Positions 35,060 to 46,249 of a stretch of 64,000 nt of DNA are shown piece by piece; within the stretch, counting starts at the first letter, position 1, and each line of letters opens with the position of its first letter. Both the position numbers and the translations under genes were made by a program. The stretch lies in assembly GCA_963978905.1 (NCBI GenBank), contig OZ022257.1:45766203-45830202 (forward strand). Direction: 5' to 3'. The DNA is from Trichostrongylus colubriformis (Eukaryota; Nematoda; Chromadorea; Rhabditida; Trichostrongylidae). The notes beneath the pieces were generated by a model that was given only the letters and a program-made list of their open reading frames with translations, was not told where the DNA came from and did not search any database.

Positions 35060-35725
35060 AATCGCTTGCTACCCATCTAGTACGGAGCCTCTATCGGCAC
35101 CATGTCATTGCGAGCGTAATGCGGTACAACAAATTTTCTGCCATATTTGCACACACCCAAATACCTCGAAATCGCCACGATTCTCTAACGAACTTAGATT
35201 GCCGTGAAAACAAAATAACGAGGATCCCTGATATCAGCAGAGAGCCGAACTTTCTATTATTCAAGTAAAGTTGTTGCTGTGACCTGCTGTTTCCCATGGG
35301 ATAGCTGTGAAAACTACGAAGTCGTAATACAGTGATACTTTACGTGAAGACAAACGCCAAATCACAAAAGAATTGTTTTGTGAGAGTTAGCTGAGAGTGA
35401 AAAAGGAATCCAAAGACCACCGAGAGCATGGCTTCATGCAGCGTCGACGTTGCTGGGAAACCACCTATACAAACCAATTGCAATCATGAATGTGAATTTC
35501 ACATAATTACAGTGGTCAGGCATAACATTGCTATAACAACCTCCTTGTTAAACGGTTATCTTATGTGCCTCATTGCTTCACTCACTGCGAGGATTCTTTA
35601 AGTAGATGCAACAAGTGAGGACAGTGAGGGGATCCATACCACTATGGTCGGCGTCCGGTGTCCTGTTCCATGGTTGGGGATGACTTTGGGAGATTACGGA
35701 ACGAACAGTCGTGGTGCTAACGCAA
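35060..35725. other. No gene recognised
   Basis: Short frames only; no repeat partner found inside the window. Confidence 0.45.
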
Positions 35726-35726
35726 T

Positions 35727-35925
35727 GGGGGGGGGGGTGCATCTTATGAAAAGTTGCTTATCTTAGCATTTTGGAGAGATCCTTGGGGGTCAATCTGCAC
35801 ATTCGGGCGTATACTTTTGCCTATGCCATAGTGGACGAAAGGAGAGGTTCTTTTCTCCTTTTTGGCGTAGGTAATAATAATGTCCCGAGTGGGATGCCCT
35901 CCCCCCCCCCTCCCATCCAAATCGT
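35727..35925. repeat. Interspersed repeat with G and C runs, copy 1
   Basis: It starts with 11 Gs (35727-35737), then GCATCTTATGAAAAGTTGCT, then a GGGGTCAATCTGCACATTC block and GCGTATACTTTTGC. The same order is found at about 43228-43430. It ends near a 10-base C run. Confidence 0.7.
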
Positions 35926-36232
35926 GAAATGTGATTGTCGAGGTAATAAGTAGTGCAACGGTAACGAAAGATCTGTGTGAAGCGGTCGAGACCTGAGAGG
36001 TAGGGGATCAAAAACCCAGAAAAGCAAGTCCTTCTTTTTCGTTCTTCTGTATCACTAACTGCAGACGGTGAGGGGCTGAAAAGGTAAGGTCCCGAGGTCG
36101 AAGTGGCCATTCGGAATGCGATACATATGGTTCGACGTATTTTCGGACGCTGATCTCGAACCTGCATTCCATGTTTGCAGAACAATTTTCTCAGCGAAAT
36201 TATGGAGCTTTCTTTGGAAAAATAGTGCTATT

Positions 36233-36545
36233 CTAAGGTAGATTAGGAAGCCCGTAGCACGCTAGCCGGATGTTCTCGCACAAACCAGTATGGTTTCCGT
36301 GTTCAGGGGAGCAAACTACCCTATGGAACATATTTTTAGCCAATTCGAGGCCTATTGGGTAGACCAAGAGTTTTTCCGATATTAGGTCGAATTTTCGGTA
36401 GGCCAAGAATTTCTCCAAACTTTGGTCAAATTCTCGAATTGGCTGAAAACATATCCCATGGGGTAGTTCGGCCCCCTGAACGCAAAAGTCGCACTATTTT
36501 GCGCGAGAACGTCTGGCTCGCGTGCTACGGGCTTCCCGACCTACC
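36233..36545. repeat. 313-bp palindrome next to the foldback element
   Basis: Left arm GGTAGATTAGGAAGCCCGTA...CGTGTTCAGGGG...CCAATTCGAGG is inverted as CTCGAATTGGCTG...CCCCCTGAACGC...TACGGGCTTCCCGACCTACC. It ends 8 bp before the foldback begins. Confidence 0.8.
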
Positions 36546-36553
36546 ATATAATA

Positions 36554-37932
36554 TTGGGTTGAGGAATAAGTCCCCGCGGTTTTTTTCAGCCCCGTTTCTT
36601 ACAATGTTTCCTTCATCTTTTGGCAAAGTCTATATAAGTCTTCGATAGAGCTTTTTTTGCTCTACGAAATAATTCTATCTGTTTTTTGATTCCTTCGACT
36701 ACCTAATATTTAAGAGGTTTGGAAATGAAGTGAGCTAAAGGCAAAAAATTGGCGCTTGCGCACCTCATTTTTCTCGCCTACAATCAAGATCAAAAAAGGT
36801 TTGTGTATATGTTTCGATAGAGCTTTTCCAGCTCTACAGAATGACTTTACTACTTATCTAAATCGCTCAACTTTTTGCTGTTTTTAAGACTCACAAATGC
36901 AGTACTCGCAAAAGTGTGCACTTTCGTTATCTTCTCTTCTTCGCCTACCATCGAGATCTAAGAGAATATCTAGCCATGCATTCGATAGAGCTCTTCTCAC
37001 TCTACAAGGCGATGCCACTCTTCTTTTGGAACTTTTCATATTTTGGCATGTAGCAATAAGTTTTCACCTGTTTTTCAATTCAACATTGCATACTGAAAAT
37101 AAATTTTTTCGGCGGAGTGTTTTGCATCATTCGATAGAGCTCTTTTTGCTCTACAAGATGGTGCTCACGGTTTTTGTTCTCATCAAATTTTTCCATTTTT
37201 TAGACCATTTAGAAGTAGACGAAATCGAGCATTTTCGACACCATATGATGAAAATGCTCAACTTCGTCGACATTTAAATGATCTAAAATATAGCGAAAAT
37301 TTATTCTAACAAAAACCGTGAGCATCATCTTGTAGAGCAAAAAGAGCTCTATCGAATGATGCAAAACACTCTGCCGAAAAAATTTATTTTCATTATGCAA
37401 TGTTGAATTGAAAAACAGGTGAAAACTTATTGCTACATGCCAAAATATGAAAAGATTCAAAAGAAGGGTGGCATCTTCTTGTAGAGTGAAAAGAGCTCTA
37501 TCGAATACATATGTGCGCATCCTCTCCAATCTCGATGGTAGGCGAGGAAGAGAAGATAGCGAAAGTGCACTTTTTTGCGAGTATTGTATTTGTTAGTCTT
37601 AAAAACAGCAAAAAGTTGAGCGATTTAAATAAGTAGTAAAGTCATTCTGTAGAGCTGGAAAAGCTCTATCGAAACATATACACAAACAGTTTTTGATCTT
37701 GATGGTAGGCGAGAAAATTGAGGTGCGCAAGCGCCAATTTTTTGCCTCTAGCTCATTTCATTTCCAAACCTCATAAATATTAGGTAGTCGAAGGAATCAA
37801 AAAACAGATAGAATTATTTTGTAGAGCAAGAAAAGCTCTATCGAAAACACATATAGACTATGTCAAAAGATGAAGGAACTATTGTAAAAAACGGGGTTGA
37901 AAAAAACCGCGGGGACTTATTCCTCAACCCAA
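36554..37932. mobile_element. 1.38-kb foldback element, copy 2
   Basis: Same structure as 8672-10043: ends TTGGGTTGAGGAATAAGTCC and GGACTTATTCCTCAACCCAA, TA on both sides (36552-36553, 37933-37934), centre near 37243. It has four TCGATAGAGC...GCTCTAC hairpins per arm. The mirror open frames at 36897-37277 (+) and 37209-37529 (-) are arm sequence read twice, not genes. Confidence 0.9.
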
Positions 37933-38449
37933 TAGTATTGTTTTTTTTTCCAAAAAAAAAAACCCGCCATAACTCAGCTCAGAGATCAATTTTCCAAATT
38001 TGGAATGCAGATTCAAGATCAGCGTCCGAAAATACTTCGGATCATATGTATCCCATTCCGAATGACCACTTCGAACTCGGGTCCTTCCCTTGTAGGTCAG
38101 CCAGCCACGAACATTGCCCCCACAGCAACACTCAAAACGGGTGCGAGGCACCATGATTTGCAGCGTGGCGGAACCGCGAATGTGAACAGAAGATTTTGTT
38201 TTCCAATGGAAGTTCCGCTACATGTCATATTTTATGAACTTGAATGTTCGTTCAAATAAGTTGTGTCTCCCTAGATCTCATTTTTTTACCAGCACCGGTA
38301 GAATAAGGGGAACGTTGGTAGCATAGTAGAAGGATTGCTCATGTGTATGGAAAGACCATAGAATCGAGAATGGATATTCTTGCATATAGCTCCCTGTTAT
38401 TTCTCCTCTAATGGTTCTTGAACTGAATATGCCTACAAACATGTATGTA

Positions 38450-39185
38450 CACGGGGTGCCAAAAAAAGAAATTTTGTCTCCTCCACTTTCACCCACTTTA
38501 GTCGAACCACAGCAAAATCTGTTGAGGTATTTTCATCCCCAGATTGAAGAGCAGACCTCACTCTATCAATGTACTCCGTGGCAGCCTTCTGCACGAGCAG
38601 GAACAGGAGCGATGAAAGAGTGAACAAGATGTGTCACCTCAACTGGGCAAAATCCGACATTGTCGCACTCGTTCACAACTTTGCTGAGGTCCGTTCACTC
38701 TGGGTACTTAAGAGGATTCATACTGGGTGGTGTTCTTTAACATTACGTTTTTTCCGGGTTCCCAATGCCCATCGTTTCCAAGAGCCAAAACGTGCCCTTA
38801 CCACTGAAACCCCTCCGGAGGCGGATTTGAGGAATGAAAATGATACTTCGGGTCATAGCAGCCTTGTCCAAGCAGTAGAGGCTCAGCGACTTCTATGAAC
38901 CGAAGGGCCAATCCTCAGGAAGCTTCCCACAAAAGACCTACCACAGAGCCTAGCTTTACTATTTTAAGCGAACCTTGATACTGTAGGTACTCCAAAGCCC
39001 GACTGCGCCGAAAAAGCTTCATATTTTAATAAGGGTAAACGTAGGGAGCCACGGCTTGTTCCTACTTCTAGAGAAACATTTCGGGAATATTTTGCCCCAA
39101 TACTTTTATTTCTTTCGTTTCCCTATGTTTTGTGTAATTGGCAAATGTGAGCCGTGGGCAAAACTACTTTTTTTGGCACCCCCTG
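38450..39185. mobile_element. TA-flanked element, 736 bp
   Basis: CACGGGGTGCCAAAAAAAG at the left is inverted at the right (CTTTTTTTGGCACCCCCTG), with TA at 38448-38449 and 39186-39187. The 38569-38898 (+) and 38433-38627 (-) frames inside show no transposase motif that I can recognise, so it is treated as non-autonomous. Confidence 0.7.
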
Positions 39186-39224
39186 TACATACGTACGTCT
39201 CCTACTTTATCATAACTTTTCGCA

Positions 39225-39415
39225 CCGCTGCATACTGCGTGAAACGGATGCAGGCGAGCTAGGGCCACATGATCTAGGTGGGACCCGAAATGATTACTGT
39301 GTACTACTCCTGAATCGAGTTAATCACTTTGGATCACAATTGGATATGGCGCCTCTACCTCGCTCATTCGCGTCGCACGGAGCCCGCAACGGTGCGAAAT
39401 TCTGACGTAGTGAGT
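39225..39415. repeat. Interspersed repeat related to 26130-26345
   Basis: GATGCAGGCGAGCTAGGGCC, GGGACCCGAAATGATTA, ATGGCGCCTCTA and GTGCGAAATTCTGACG occur in similar order in both places. The boundaries are approximate. Confidence 0.5.
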
Positions 39416-39419
39416 GTAG

Positions 39420-39840
39420 CCCTCTATGCCTTTGCTTTTATCGGGACATGCATATATGTAGTCGAGAATTGATACCCCCCTTGACATCAATTCACTTTGC
39501 CAAGCGGGTCCTGTACCAGCTACAACTCGGCTGAACATACAAGTTTTTAAAACGGGGGACTCTTTGACTCGAACGGTGATGGGCCTCTATATGTCATCCA
39601 AAGACATGCTTGAATACTTGCTCGGTTTGGAATACGGATGGTTCCTCGAGTTTCATGTTTAATTATTGAGTCCCGATAATGTAAAATCGAAGGCTGTGTT
39701 TTCTCAGATATTTATTGATGAAGTTCAAGCATGAGCTCCTCTAGATCGGATGAAACTACTACGAACAACATCAAAAGATGAGCGCACTTGTGTTTAACCA
39801 TGAAAATTACCAACCAAGTCCTACAACCTGATAGTATGAC
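39420..39840. other. No gene recognised
   Basis: Short frames only. AGTCCTACAACCTGATAG at 39819-39836 resembles a mariner right end followed by TA, but no partner end was found. Confidence 0.4.
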
Positions 39841-39841
39841 G

Positions 39842-40576
39842 ACGATTTTTTAGATCTAAAAGTCGACGAAATCGAGCATTTTTGACGCCATGTGACGAAT
39901 CTATGAGCCTAAAATATCTATCAATCTAAAATATGTGAAAATTTATTCTTACAAAAACCGTAAACATTATCCTGTAGAGCGAAAAGAGCTCTATCGATTG
40001 ATACACAACACTCTGCCAAAAAGATTCATATTCATTTTGCAATTTTGAATTGAAAATCAGGTGGAAGCTTGTTCCTACATGCTAAAATAGTATGAGAGGA
40101 TACAAAAGGAAAGTGGTATCATCTTCTAGAGCAAAGAAGGCTCTATCAAATGCATATGTGCACATCCTCTCCAATCCCGATGGTAGGCAAGGAAGAGAAG
40201 ATAAAGAAGGCGCGCACTTTTACGAGTACTGCACTTCCGAGTCTTCAAAACAGCAAAAAGTTGAGCGATTTGAATAAAAAGTAGTATCATTCTGTAGAGC
40301 TGAAAAAGCTCTATCGAAACATATACACATACATTTTTTGATCTTGATGGCAGACGAGAAAGATGAGGTGCGCAAGTGCTAGTTTTTTGCCTCGAGCTCA
40401 CTTCATTTCCAAACCTCATAAATATCAGGTAATCGAAAGAATCGAAAAACAGATATAAGCATTTCGTAGAGCAAAAAAAGCTCTACCGAAAACATATATG
40501 AACTTTGTCGAAAGATGAAGGAACAATAAGAAAAATGGGGTTGAAAAAAGCGGCGGGGACTTATTCCCCAACCCAA
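39842..40576. mobile_element. Half copy of the foldback element
   Basis: It corresponds to the right arm only: it starts at the central GTCGACGAAATCGAGCATTT block and ends ACTTATTCCCCAACCCAA then TA (40577-40578). Four hairpin units are present near 39975, 40125, 40293 and 40467. The left arm is missing. Confidence 0.85.
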
Positions 40577-40579
40577 TAT

Positions 40580-41070
40580 TTTGAGCAACAACGTGCTCCA
40601 CGTCTCAAGGAAATCTGTAAACGCCGCTCCATTCCTTTTTGGAACGCAAGATTAAATGTGATCGAAAGTAATCAGTCTGCCACATTTTAGAGCCAACGGG
40701 AGAAGAAGATATGCGCATCATGCTCGATCATTTGGGCTGATGCCATCGTTACCATCACCAGTAGGCGGATATCGAAGACGTTTCTAAACTCCTCTCTGCC
40801 TGTTGAGTGCGCCACAAGCCGTCACCGCAGTGATAATTGAAATGGCGTTAATCCCATAGTAGGCAACCTTCAGACGACTCGCAAATGGTACGCTGTTTCA
40901 CTTGAAGGCGCTTTTTACAATGTGTGCGTAGTATTATGGGCTTGGGCGGGATCGCCCGTTGCAAAAAATCGTGGTAAGGAGAGGGGGAGGGATTACATCT
41001 GCCACAATCTTCCGCGAGCAAAGACTCACGAGTTGCAAGGGTCATGATCTCAGCGGTGACCCAGGCTATA
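40580..41070. other. No gene recognised
   Basis: Short frames only; no repeat partner recognised in the window. Confidence 0.4.
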
Positions 41071-41074
41071 GGTT

Positions 41075-41574
41075 CAGTAGCGGTCAAAAATATATGCGGT
41101 TCCGGATCTTAACCATAACTTTGGTCAGCCTTTACATATCTCGTTCAAATTTTTTTGTGTTTTGAAGGCAACTGTCATTCAGTGAGAGAAGGTATATCAG
41201 CCGAGTAGGGTGCAGGGGAAGATGGAAAAAGTTAGTTAACTGAAAACACTGAAAATGATCAACACCGCGCTTCGGTGCTGTCAGGATTCCAAAGGACGGA
41301 TAATAATGTTCTAGCCTCATTCTGCACTATTTTTTGCATAACGGCTCGTTTCGTTGAGTTATAAGCTTTTTATGACTAATTGAATTTTTGAAAGGTTTGG
41401 CCGTTTTTAGGGCTTCCAGGTAGAAAATTTATTACCTTCACACTGCATCCTACTCGGCTGAGATACTTTTTTCATGAAGTAGCAGTTGCCTTCAAATTAC
41501 TAAAAAAAAGAGTCTGTAACGTCGGCTGAAATTATGGTTATGTCCAAAACCGCATATATTTTTGACCGCTACTG
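41075..41574. mobile_element. CAGTAGCGGTC MITE, copy 2 (500 bp)
   Basis: The ends and inner blocks match 34106-34603. TA is intact on the right (41575-41576) but reads TT on the left. Confidence 0.86.
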
Positions 41575-41948
41575 TAGCTTACCTGCATCGGATTCTGTCG
41601 TGGTTCAGTGGTTATCATGGTGGATGTAGGCAAACGCAATAATAACCAGTGAACCGTTAGGAAGACCTGTCTGTGAAACCTCTCAACTGTAACAAGAGAT
41701 AATTCTTCCATGGTAGCTACCTTTCCATAGATCCCGGCACATATCAGAACTTATGTTTAAAAATGACGAATAATAGGTCTATAATCAGAGGATTGTTATT
41801 GTTTTCATGAAGCCTTTATCAGCGCATAAAAGGCGAGCGCGGTGAGGTGACCGTCATTTGTAAGATTCCAATCCGTCGGTTGTAGGTTGTTGTTGGTTCA
41901 TTGCGAGTTTTTTAAGCGCTTCCATTAACGACCATTCTGAATCTAGTC

Positions 41949-41957
41949 ATTTCAGAT
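41949..41957 (+). promoter_or_regulatory. Possible trans-splice acceptor before the Lys-rich gene
   Basis: GTCATTTCAG|A ends 28 bp before the ATG at 41986 and has the nematode acceptor consensus with no upstream exon in sight. Spliced-leader addition here is an inference. Confidence 0.4.
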
Positions 41958-41985
41958 CGATCTAACCGTTGCAACGCATTGGGAA

Positions 41986-44900
41986 ATGTGTGTGAGTAAG
42001 AAAAAATCGAGTGGATCTCCAGACAAATCGAAAGTGCGCCCAGCATCAGCTGCCGGTAAGGAAATACCCAAAGGGGGTAAGGAAGATAAACATGCTGAGG
42101 CTGCTGCTGCTGCTGCTGCCGCTGCGGAAAAGAAAAGTGCCGAGAAAGATGGCGAAAAAGAAGATCCTGGACATAACATTCTGGCAAAACCAGTTAATGA
42201 CGTGAGTTGGATTCAGTTTACCTTAAGCGATTAATAGAAACTGTGAGAGCTTTTGAAGATGACCTCCGGTGAGCCATTTCTGGGCCATTTCTCGCTGAAA
42301 GAAAGGTTTTCAGCACATGGAGGTTGTTTCACCCAGAATTCCTTTCTCCACCTAGGCTTAGGCCAAAATTCACATCGTTCTTCCCTTGCATCAAAAAAGG
42401 CTGACACCATGATGTAGGAAATGAAAAGGGGTAGTCACTTTCCCACGTTTTAACGTAAATGGTTTGCGATAGCGAACGTGAAGGCGCATCCCCCCCCCCC
42501 GACTCACATTGACCCCCACAAACTCTCTGCTGTTTAACAGACCTCAGCACAGGAAAGGTGCTGCTGTGATGGGGACACATCCCGCTTAGAACGCTATTTT
42601 CGCCCAAACGAAAGGAGTAAGAGTTCCTTTTTTCCCCACTAAGGTTCAGGCAAAAATATACTCTTGGATATGCAGATTGCCCCTCGAAGGTCCCTCTAAT
42701 TGTATGATCGCATCACCAACCGTCTGGTCATATAGGAGGCTGTGAAAAACTGAAATCGGGATAAGTCACCACTTATCACTTCTTCATCGGATCAAACTTC
42801 CTTTTGTCGAGCGGTCCGTGTGCTTTGCTGCTACTGATAATGAAGCAAGGTGAAATGTGTTTATGAGTGAGCACAACACAGGTCGCAGTGGTTATACTGC
42901 ATTCAATAAGTAGCTTGGTAGGCACTGTTGTACTCTCTCATTATCGCTCTTCTTTTATAAGAAGTATCACTTCAATTGGCCACCGTTAACGGTTCCTTCC
43001 CACCTCGCATCATAGTTATCAGTTTGGTAAGGCCGCGGTCATACTTTGCGCAGCTGCGTTAGTTGACGCCGGTGCCGGCGTCAACTCACGCAGGCACCTG
43101 CGTGAATTGACGCCGGCACCGGCGTCAACTAAAGCAGCTGCGCAAAGTATGACCGCGGCCTAAGCGCACACTACTGCACGCCACACACGATGAGTTGCAA
43201 TGAATGAGTGTTCATTAGAGTGCTATCGCAGTGAGGGGGAGAAGGCATCTTATAAAAAGTTGCTAATCTGAGCATCTTGGAGGAATTCTTGAGGGGTCAT
43301 TTGCACATTCATGCGTATACTTTTGCATGAGCCTTGATGGAGGAAAGAATGGGGTTCCTTTCTCCCCCTCCTCCTCCGGCTTAGAAAAAAATAATGTCCA
43401 TAGTGGTATGTTCTCCCCCCATTGCGATTATACCTTCATCAGTGTCTACACAACTGATTTCGCACCAGTGCACCGTGTCTTGTACGGTTGCTCATGCCAG
43501 ACCCATTGCCTTATCTACATATACACCCATCACATTTTAAAATTAAGATACTTGAACGTTTGATAGGTTTCATTGCCTTTGATAAAGGGGTGATATAGTG
43601 ACATGCTCACATGCAAAGTAAGGCGTTGTTCAGAGTTCGCGATTCAGGCGATCGCGTGATTCGCGCGATCACATGAACTGCGAACTCTGAATAATGCTTA
43701 GGGGCTGTAATGATTGACTGAAAGGCACCACACGGTATCCACTGTTTTTGCCCATGGTTCGAGAAGGAAAGGAAACCTCCCCTTCACAACTGGAGCTGGG
43801 GGGGGGGGGGAATATCGTGCAGATTGATAATGGTACGATAGTGGCAAGTGAAAGAAAACAGCGAGAAAGTATGTGGAATCCCCCACCCCTCGCCCCTTTC
43901 AACTACATTAGTACCACTTGGTCACAAATGAACAAGGTTGGCTTGGACAGGCTTGGAGCTACAGTTGCACCACATTGGCGCTAACGCTGAAGAAGGATGC
44001 ATACTCGTGATCAGCACCTCGAATAACTCCTCTGGCGAAGTTTCAGCGGAAATTGGTTCTTTTGACTGCCGGTGTTTAGGGTAGTATTAGCTTGTACCAA
44101 AGCTAAGCTTGAGCTTGTACCAAAGGTCTTGTAGGATTTTTTCAAAAACATCATTAACTCTCGCTTACTTCGAGGTGGATCTAGGCAGTTCAGAAATACG
44201 GTAGAACGTTCCCTAAGCTTCCTAACAAAGTATGTATTGACCCGCCAGGTTCCGTGGGGAAAGCTACGATGCCCGTAGTCGACGCCCACCGAACACGTGG
44301 TGTCATCTACTGTGAGTGGTCTTGCGGCACCAAAGCGACGGAAGTTTGCGACTCTATCAACGTTGCATTGGGCAAGGGATGTGCTAGCTGAAGAAACGTG
44401 TGCCGCTGATTCATCAGTTTCAGCAAAGGCGAGATTGACATGGAAGATAAACCACGCTCAGGACTGTGTACCCCTGGGACGTGGAAGGAATGCTTTTCCA
44501 CGAGGTGCTGGTACGAGGCGAGGCATTCACCGCTACCGTATACACCCGCCAGCTCCAGCAAATCGCCTTCGCTGTTCGAGAAAAGCTCCGAAGAAGGACA
44601 GCGGTCACACTCCTTCATGACGACGCCGGCTCCCTCGTCGCGAAGAGCTCAGGCCAAGCTACAGGAGCTCGTCTGGAATGTTCTCCCCCACCCGCCATAC
44701 TTTCTACGCATTGCGGTTCTTAACTATAACCTTTTCCCATCCTCTGAAATCTTTCCTGGTCAAGAGAAAATTCGCTGGTTATGACTTGCTTGCAATGGCG
44801 ATCGCGGACTTCTTCAACTCTCAGAGTCCAGAGTTTTGGGAGGAGAGAATCGAGGATCTTCGTATGTGGTGGCAGAGTGTTGCCGATAACAATGGTGGAT

Positions 44901-46247
44901 ACGTTGTTGCCTATTTGTCGTTTGTTTGAAGAAGTAATAATAATAAGTGATGATTGAAAAAAAAACCTACAAGACATTTGGTACAACCTGATAGTAGTTG
45001 AATACTGATCTCTTTTAACTGGTTTCCCCATCTAGTCAGATTATTCTCTGGCTACTTTACCTTATTTGAGGTTAGTGCAGATTTTGAGCAGTAATGACCT
45101 CTAGATTTTCGCACATCTTTGTCTTTGTTTCGCACCAATGGTGCGAAGGGTTCGCACTATAGATGCAAAAATTTCCATTCAAACCACTTCGTACACACCC
45201 ACATTACCCCTACCACTGTCTTCAAATGGGATCCGCCATACCGCTCAACACTATCAAACGGCCTCCTTAGCCAAAGTGTTTGATAATCAAATGCATTTCG
45301 TTGCTGTTCCTGCTGCAAACCCACACTATCCCTATCACTATATTTGAGAAACCTCTACAGGAAGTGTAATATAGTCATTTCGATATCATATCACGGCTCA
45401 TTCATGACTTCTCACTTGTAAAGATTCGAATTCAACATTTCGTTTTCAGGCAGACCTGAAGGGTAAGTGGACTATGCCGAATGAGTTCCGCTATGATTTG
45501 CAGTGAATGGACGAAAAGATATTCGTTTGTGTTCACTTTCATACATGAATCTATTGTGAAATGATGTTTTTCAGAAAAGAAGAAAGAACCGCTCCATATC
45601 AAAGTACCTCCGCCACGTGTAATGTAAGGACATTTTCAATCAAAGGAACTCCTGGAAATTTTGTCGGGAGATGTCCTAATTAAGCAGTTTGTCGTCGCAA
45701 CCACAACTACAGTAGTGTCGTTACAACCACAACTATGTACTGTAGTCCACGCTATAAAAAAAGAAATAATATGCAGGAAAGCGAAACGTCCAATGAAAGA
45801 GGTGAAGGAGGCAAAAGATCCTGAATACAAAACAATTGCTATGGACAACAGTGATTGGGAAAGTGCGAAGGTCTTGAAACGATCCGATATTAAACCTGAA
45901 GATATACAAAAGAAAGAGTTTAAAGAGGTAAAAGAACTCATCCAACCATCCCTCCACTTAAGTTTCTGCGATCACACTGATAATTTTCTCACCAATAATG
46001 TCCGCTTTACTCCCAACTGTTCATGCCCAGCAAAACGCTCATTTGTGAGAATTTCATGAGCCCTCTTTTTGGACCCCATCAACGCCCGTTACTGTTTCAA
46101 TTTTTATTTCAGACAGCTGGCACTGACAAGCGTGAGTATTGTTTCTGGGGTTAAAACTTTGATAAAGGCTATCGTGTCTTCTATTCCTAGCCCATAGTTC
46201 CGTATTTTTTTTGCTTTTCAGGCGTTGCCGTTGAAGCAGCAGCATGA
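41986..46247 (+). CDS. Lys/Glu/Ala-rich protein of 157 aa, 6 exons, function unknown
   Basis: Exons 41986-42201, 45450-45462, 45575-45623, 45777-45927, 46113-46131, 46222-46247. Every junction keeps frame (phases 0, 1, 2, 0, 1) and has GT...TTTCAG-like borders, except exon 4, whose acceptor is ATGCAG. The protein starts MCVSKKKSSGSPDKSK, has a nine-Ala run (codons GCT/GCC/GCG) at residues about 41-49, then charged segments (KEPLHIKVPPPRVM; AMDNSDWESAKVLKRSDIKP) and ends VAVEAAA. There is no signal peptide or membrane segment, so it is probably intracellular and disordered. Exons 2 and 5 are only 13 and 19 nt. The 3.25-kb first intron contains a palindromic MITE and a mariner element. I do not recognise the family. 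Confidence 0.75.
42490..42500. repeat. C homopolymer
   Basis: Eleven Cs in intron 1 of the Lys-rich gene. Similar G or C runs of 10 or more are at 6929, 14610, 35727, 35901, 43798 and 47633. Confidence 0.95.
43031..43160. mobile_element. Palindromic MITE, TNA family, copy 1 (130 bp)
   Basis: It reads the same on both strands almost throughout: GGCCGCGGTCATACTTTGCG at 43031 and its complement ending 43160. TAA flanks both sides (43028-43030, 43161-43163) as a 3-bp direct duplication. Each arm contains a smaller palindrome (TTGACGCCGG...CCGGCGTCAA). It matches the 128-bp element at 58384-58511. A TNA duplication is known for Tc5-like elements. Confidence 0.88.
43228..43430. repeat. Interspersed repeat, copy 2 of 35727-35925
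   Basis: GCATCTTATAAAAAGTTGCT, GAGGGGTCATTTGCACATTC and GCGTATACTTTTGC follow in the same order and spacing as in copy 1, but without the G run. Confidence 0.7.
43629..43691. repeat. 63-bp palindrome of the AGAGTTCGCGATTC family
   Basis: TTCAGAGTTCGCGATTCAGG at the left and the near-complement GAACTGCGAACTCTGAA at the right surround GATCGCGTGATTCGCGCGATC. Fragments of the same motif are at 20397, 32006 and 55045. Confidence 0.8.
43955..44084. repeat. Half copy of the 686-bp palindromic MITE
   Basis: GTTGCACCACATTGGCGCTA, TACTCGTGATCAGCACCTCG, AATAACTCC and GCGAAGTTTCAGCG follow the order seen at 7005-7145. The copy is cut off at 44084 by the insertion of the mariner at 44087. Confidence 0.7.
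44087..44991 (+). mobile_element. Internally deleted mariner element (copy 2, 905 bp)
   Basis: TA duplications are at 44085-44086 and 44992-44993; the ends are TTAGCTTGTACCAAA and ...CATTTGGTACAACCTGA. The left end contains a repeated GCTTGTACCAAAG. The + strand carries the same transposase pieces as 5669-6563: N-terminal helix-turn-helix (SCGTKATEVCDSINVALGKG), then, without the first catalytic region, EGMLFHEVLV, LLHDDAGSLV and a C-terminal KWQ-like end near 44880. Many stops are present. It lies in intron 1 of the Lys-rich gene. Confidence 0.88.
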
Positions 46248-46249
46248 AA

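Larger units (their letters stand above)
36071..38096. repeat. Outer inverted repeat framing two inner palindromes
   Basis: The 36071-36180 block (ATTCGGAATGCGATACATATG...TTTTCGGACGCTGATCTCG...CTGCATTCC) is present in inverted orientation at about 37988-38096. Between the arms lie the 313-bp palindrome at 36233-36545 and the foldback element at 36554-37932. The arms are about 110 bp and roughly 85% identical by eye. Confidence 0.75.

Noticed and set aside
36897..37529. 126-aa and 106-aa overlapping opposite frames
   Set aside because: Same explanation: arms of foldback copy 2.
41588..41625. tRNA A-box-like GTGGTTCAGTGGTTATCATG
   Set aside because: No B-box GGTTCGANTCC, no anticodon stem or acceptor pairing within 90 bp; at most a SINE or tRNA relic.
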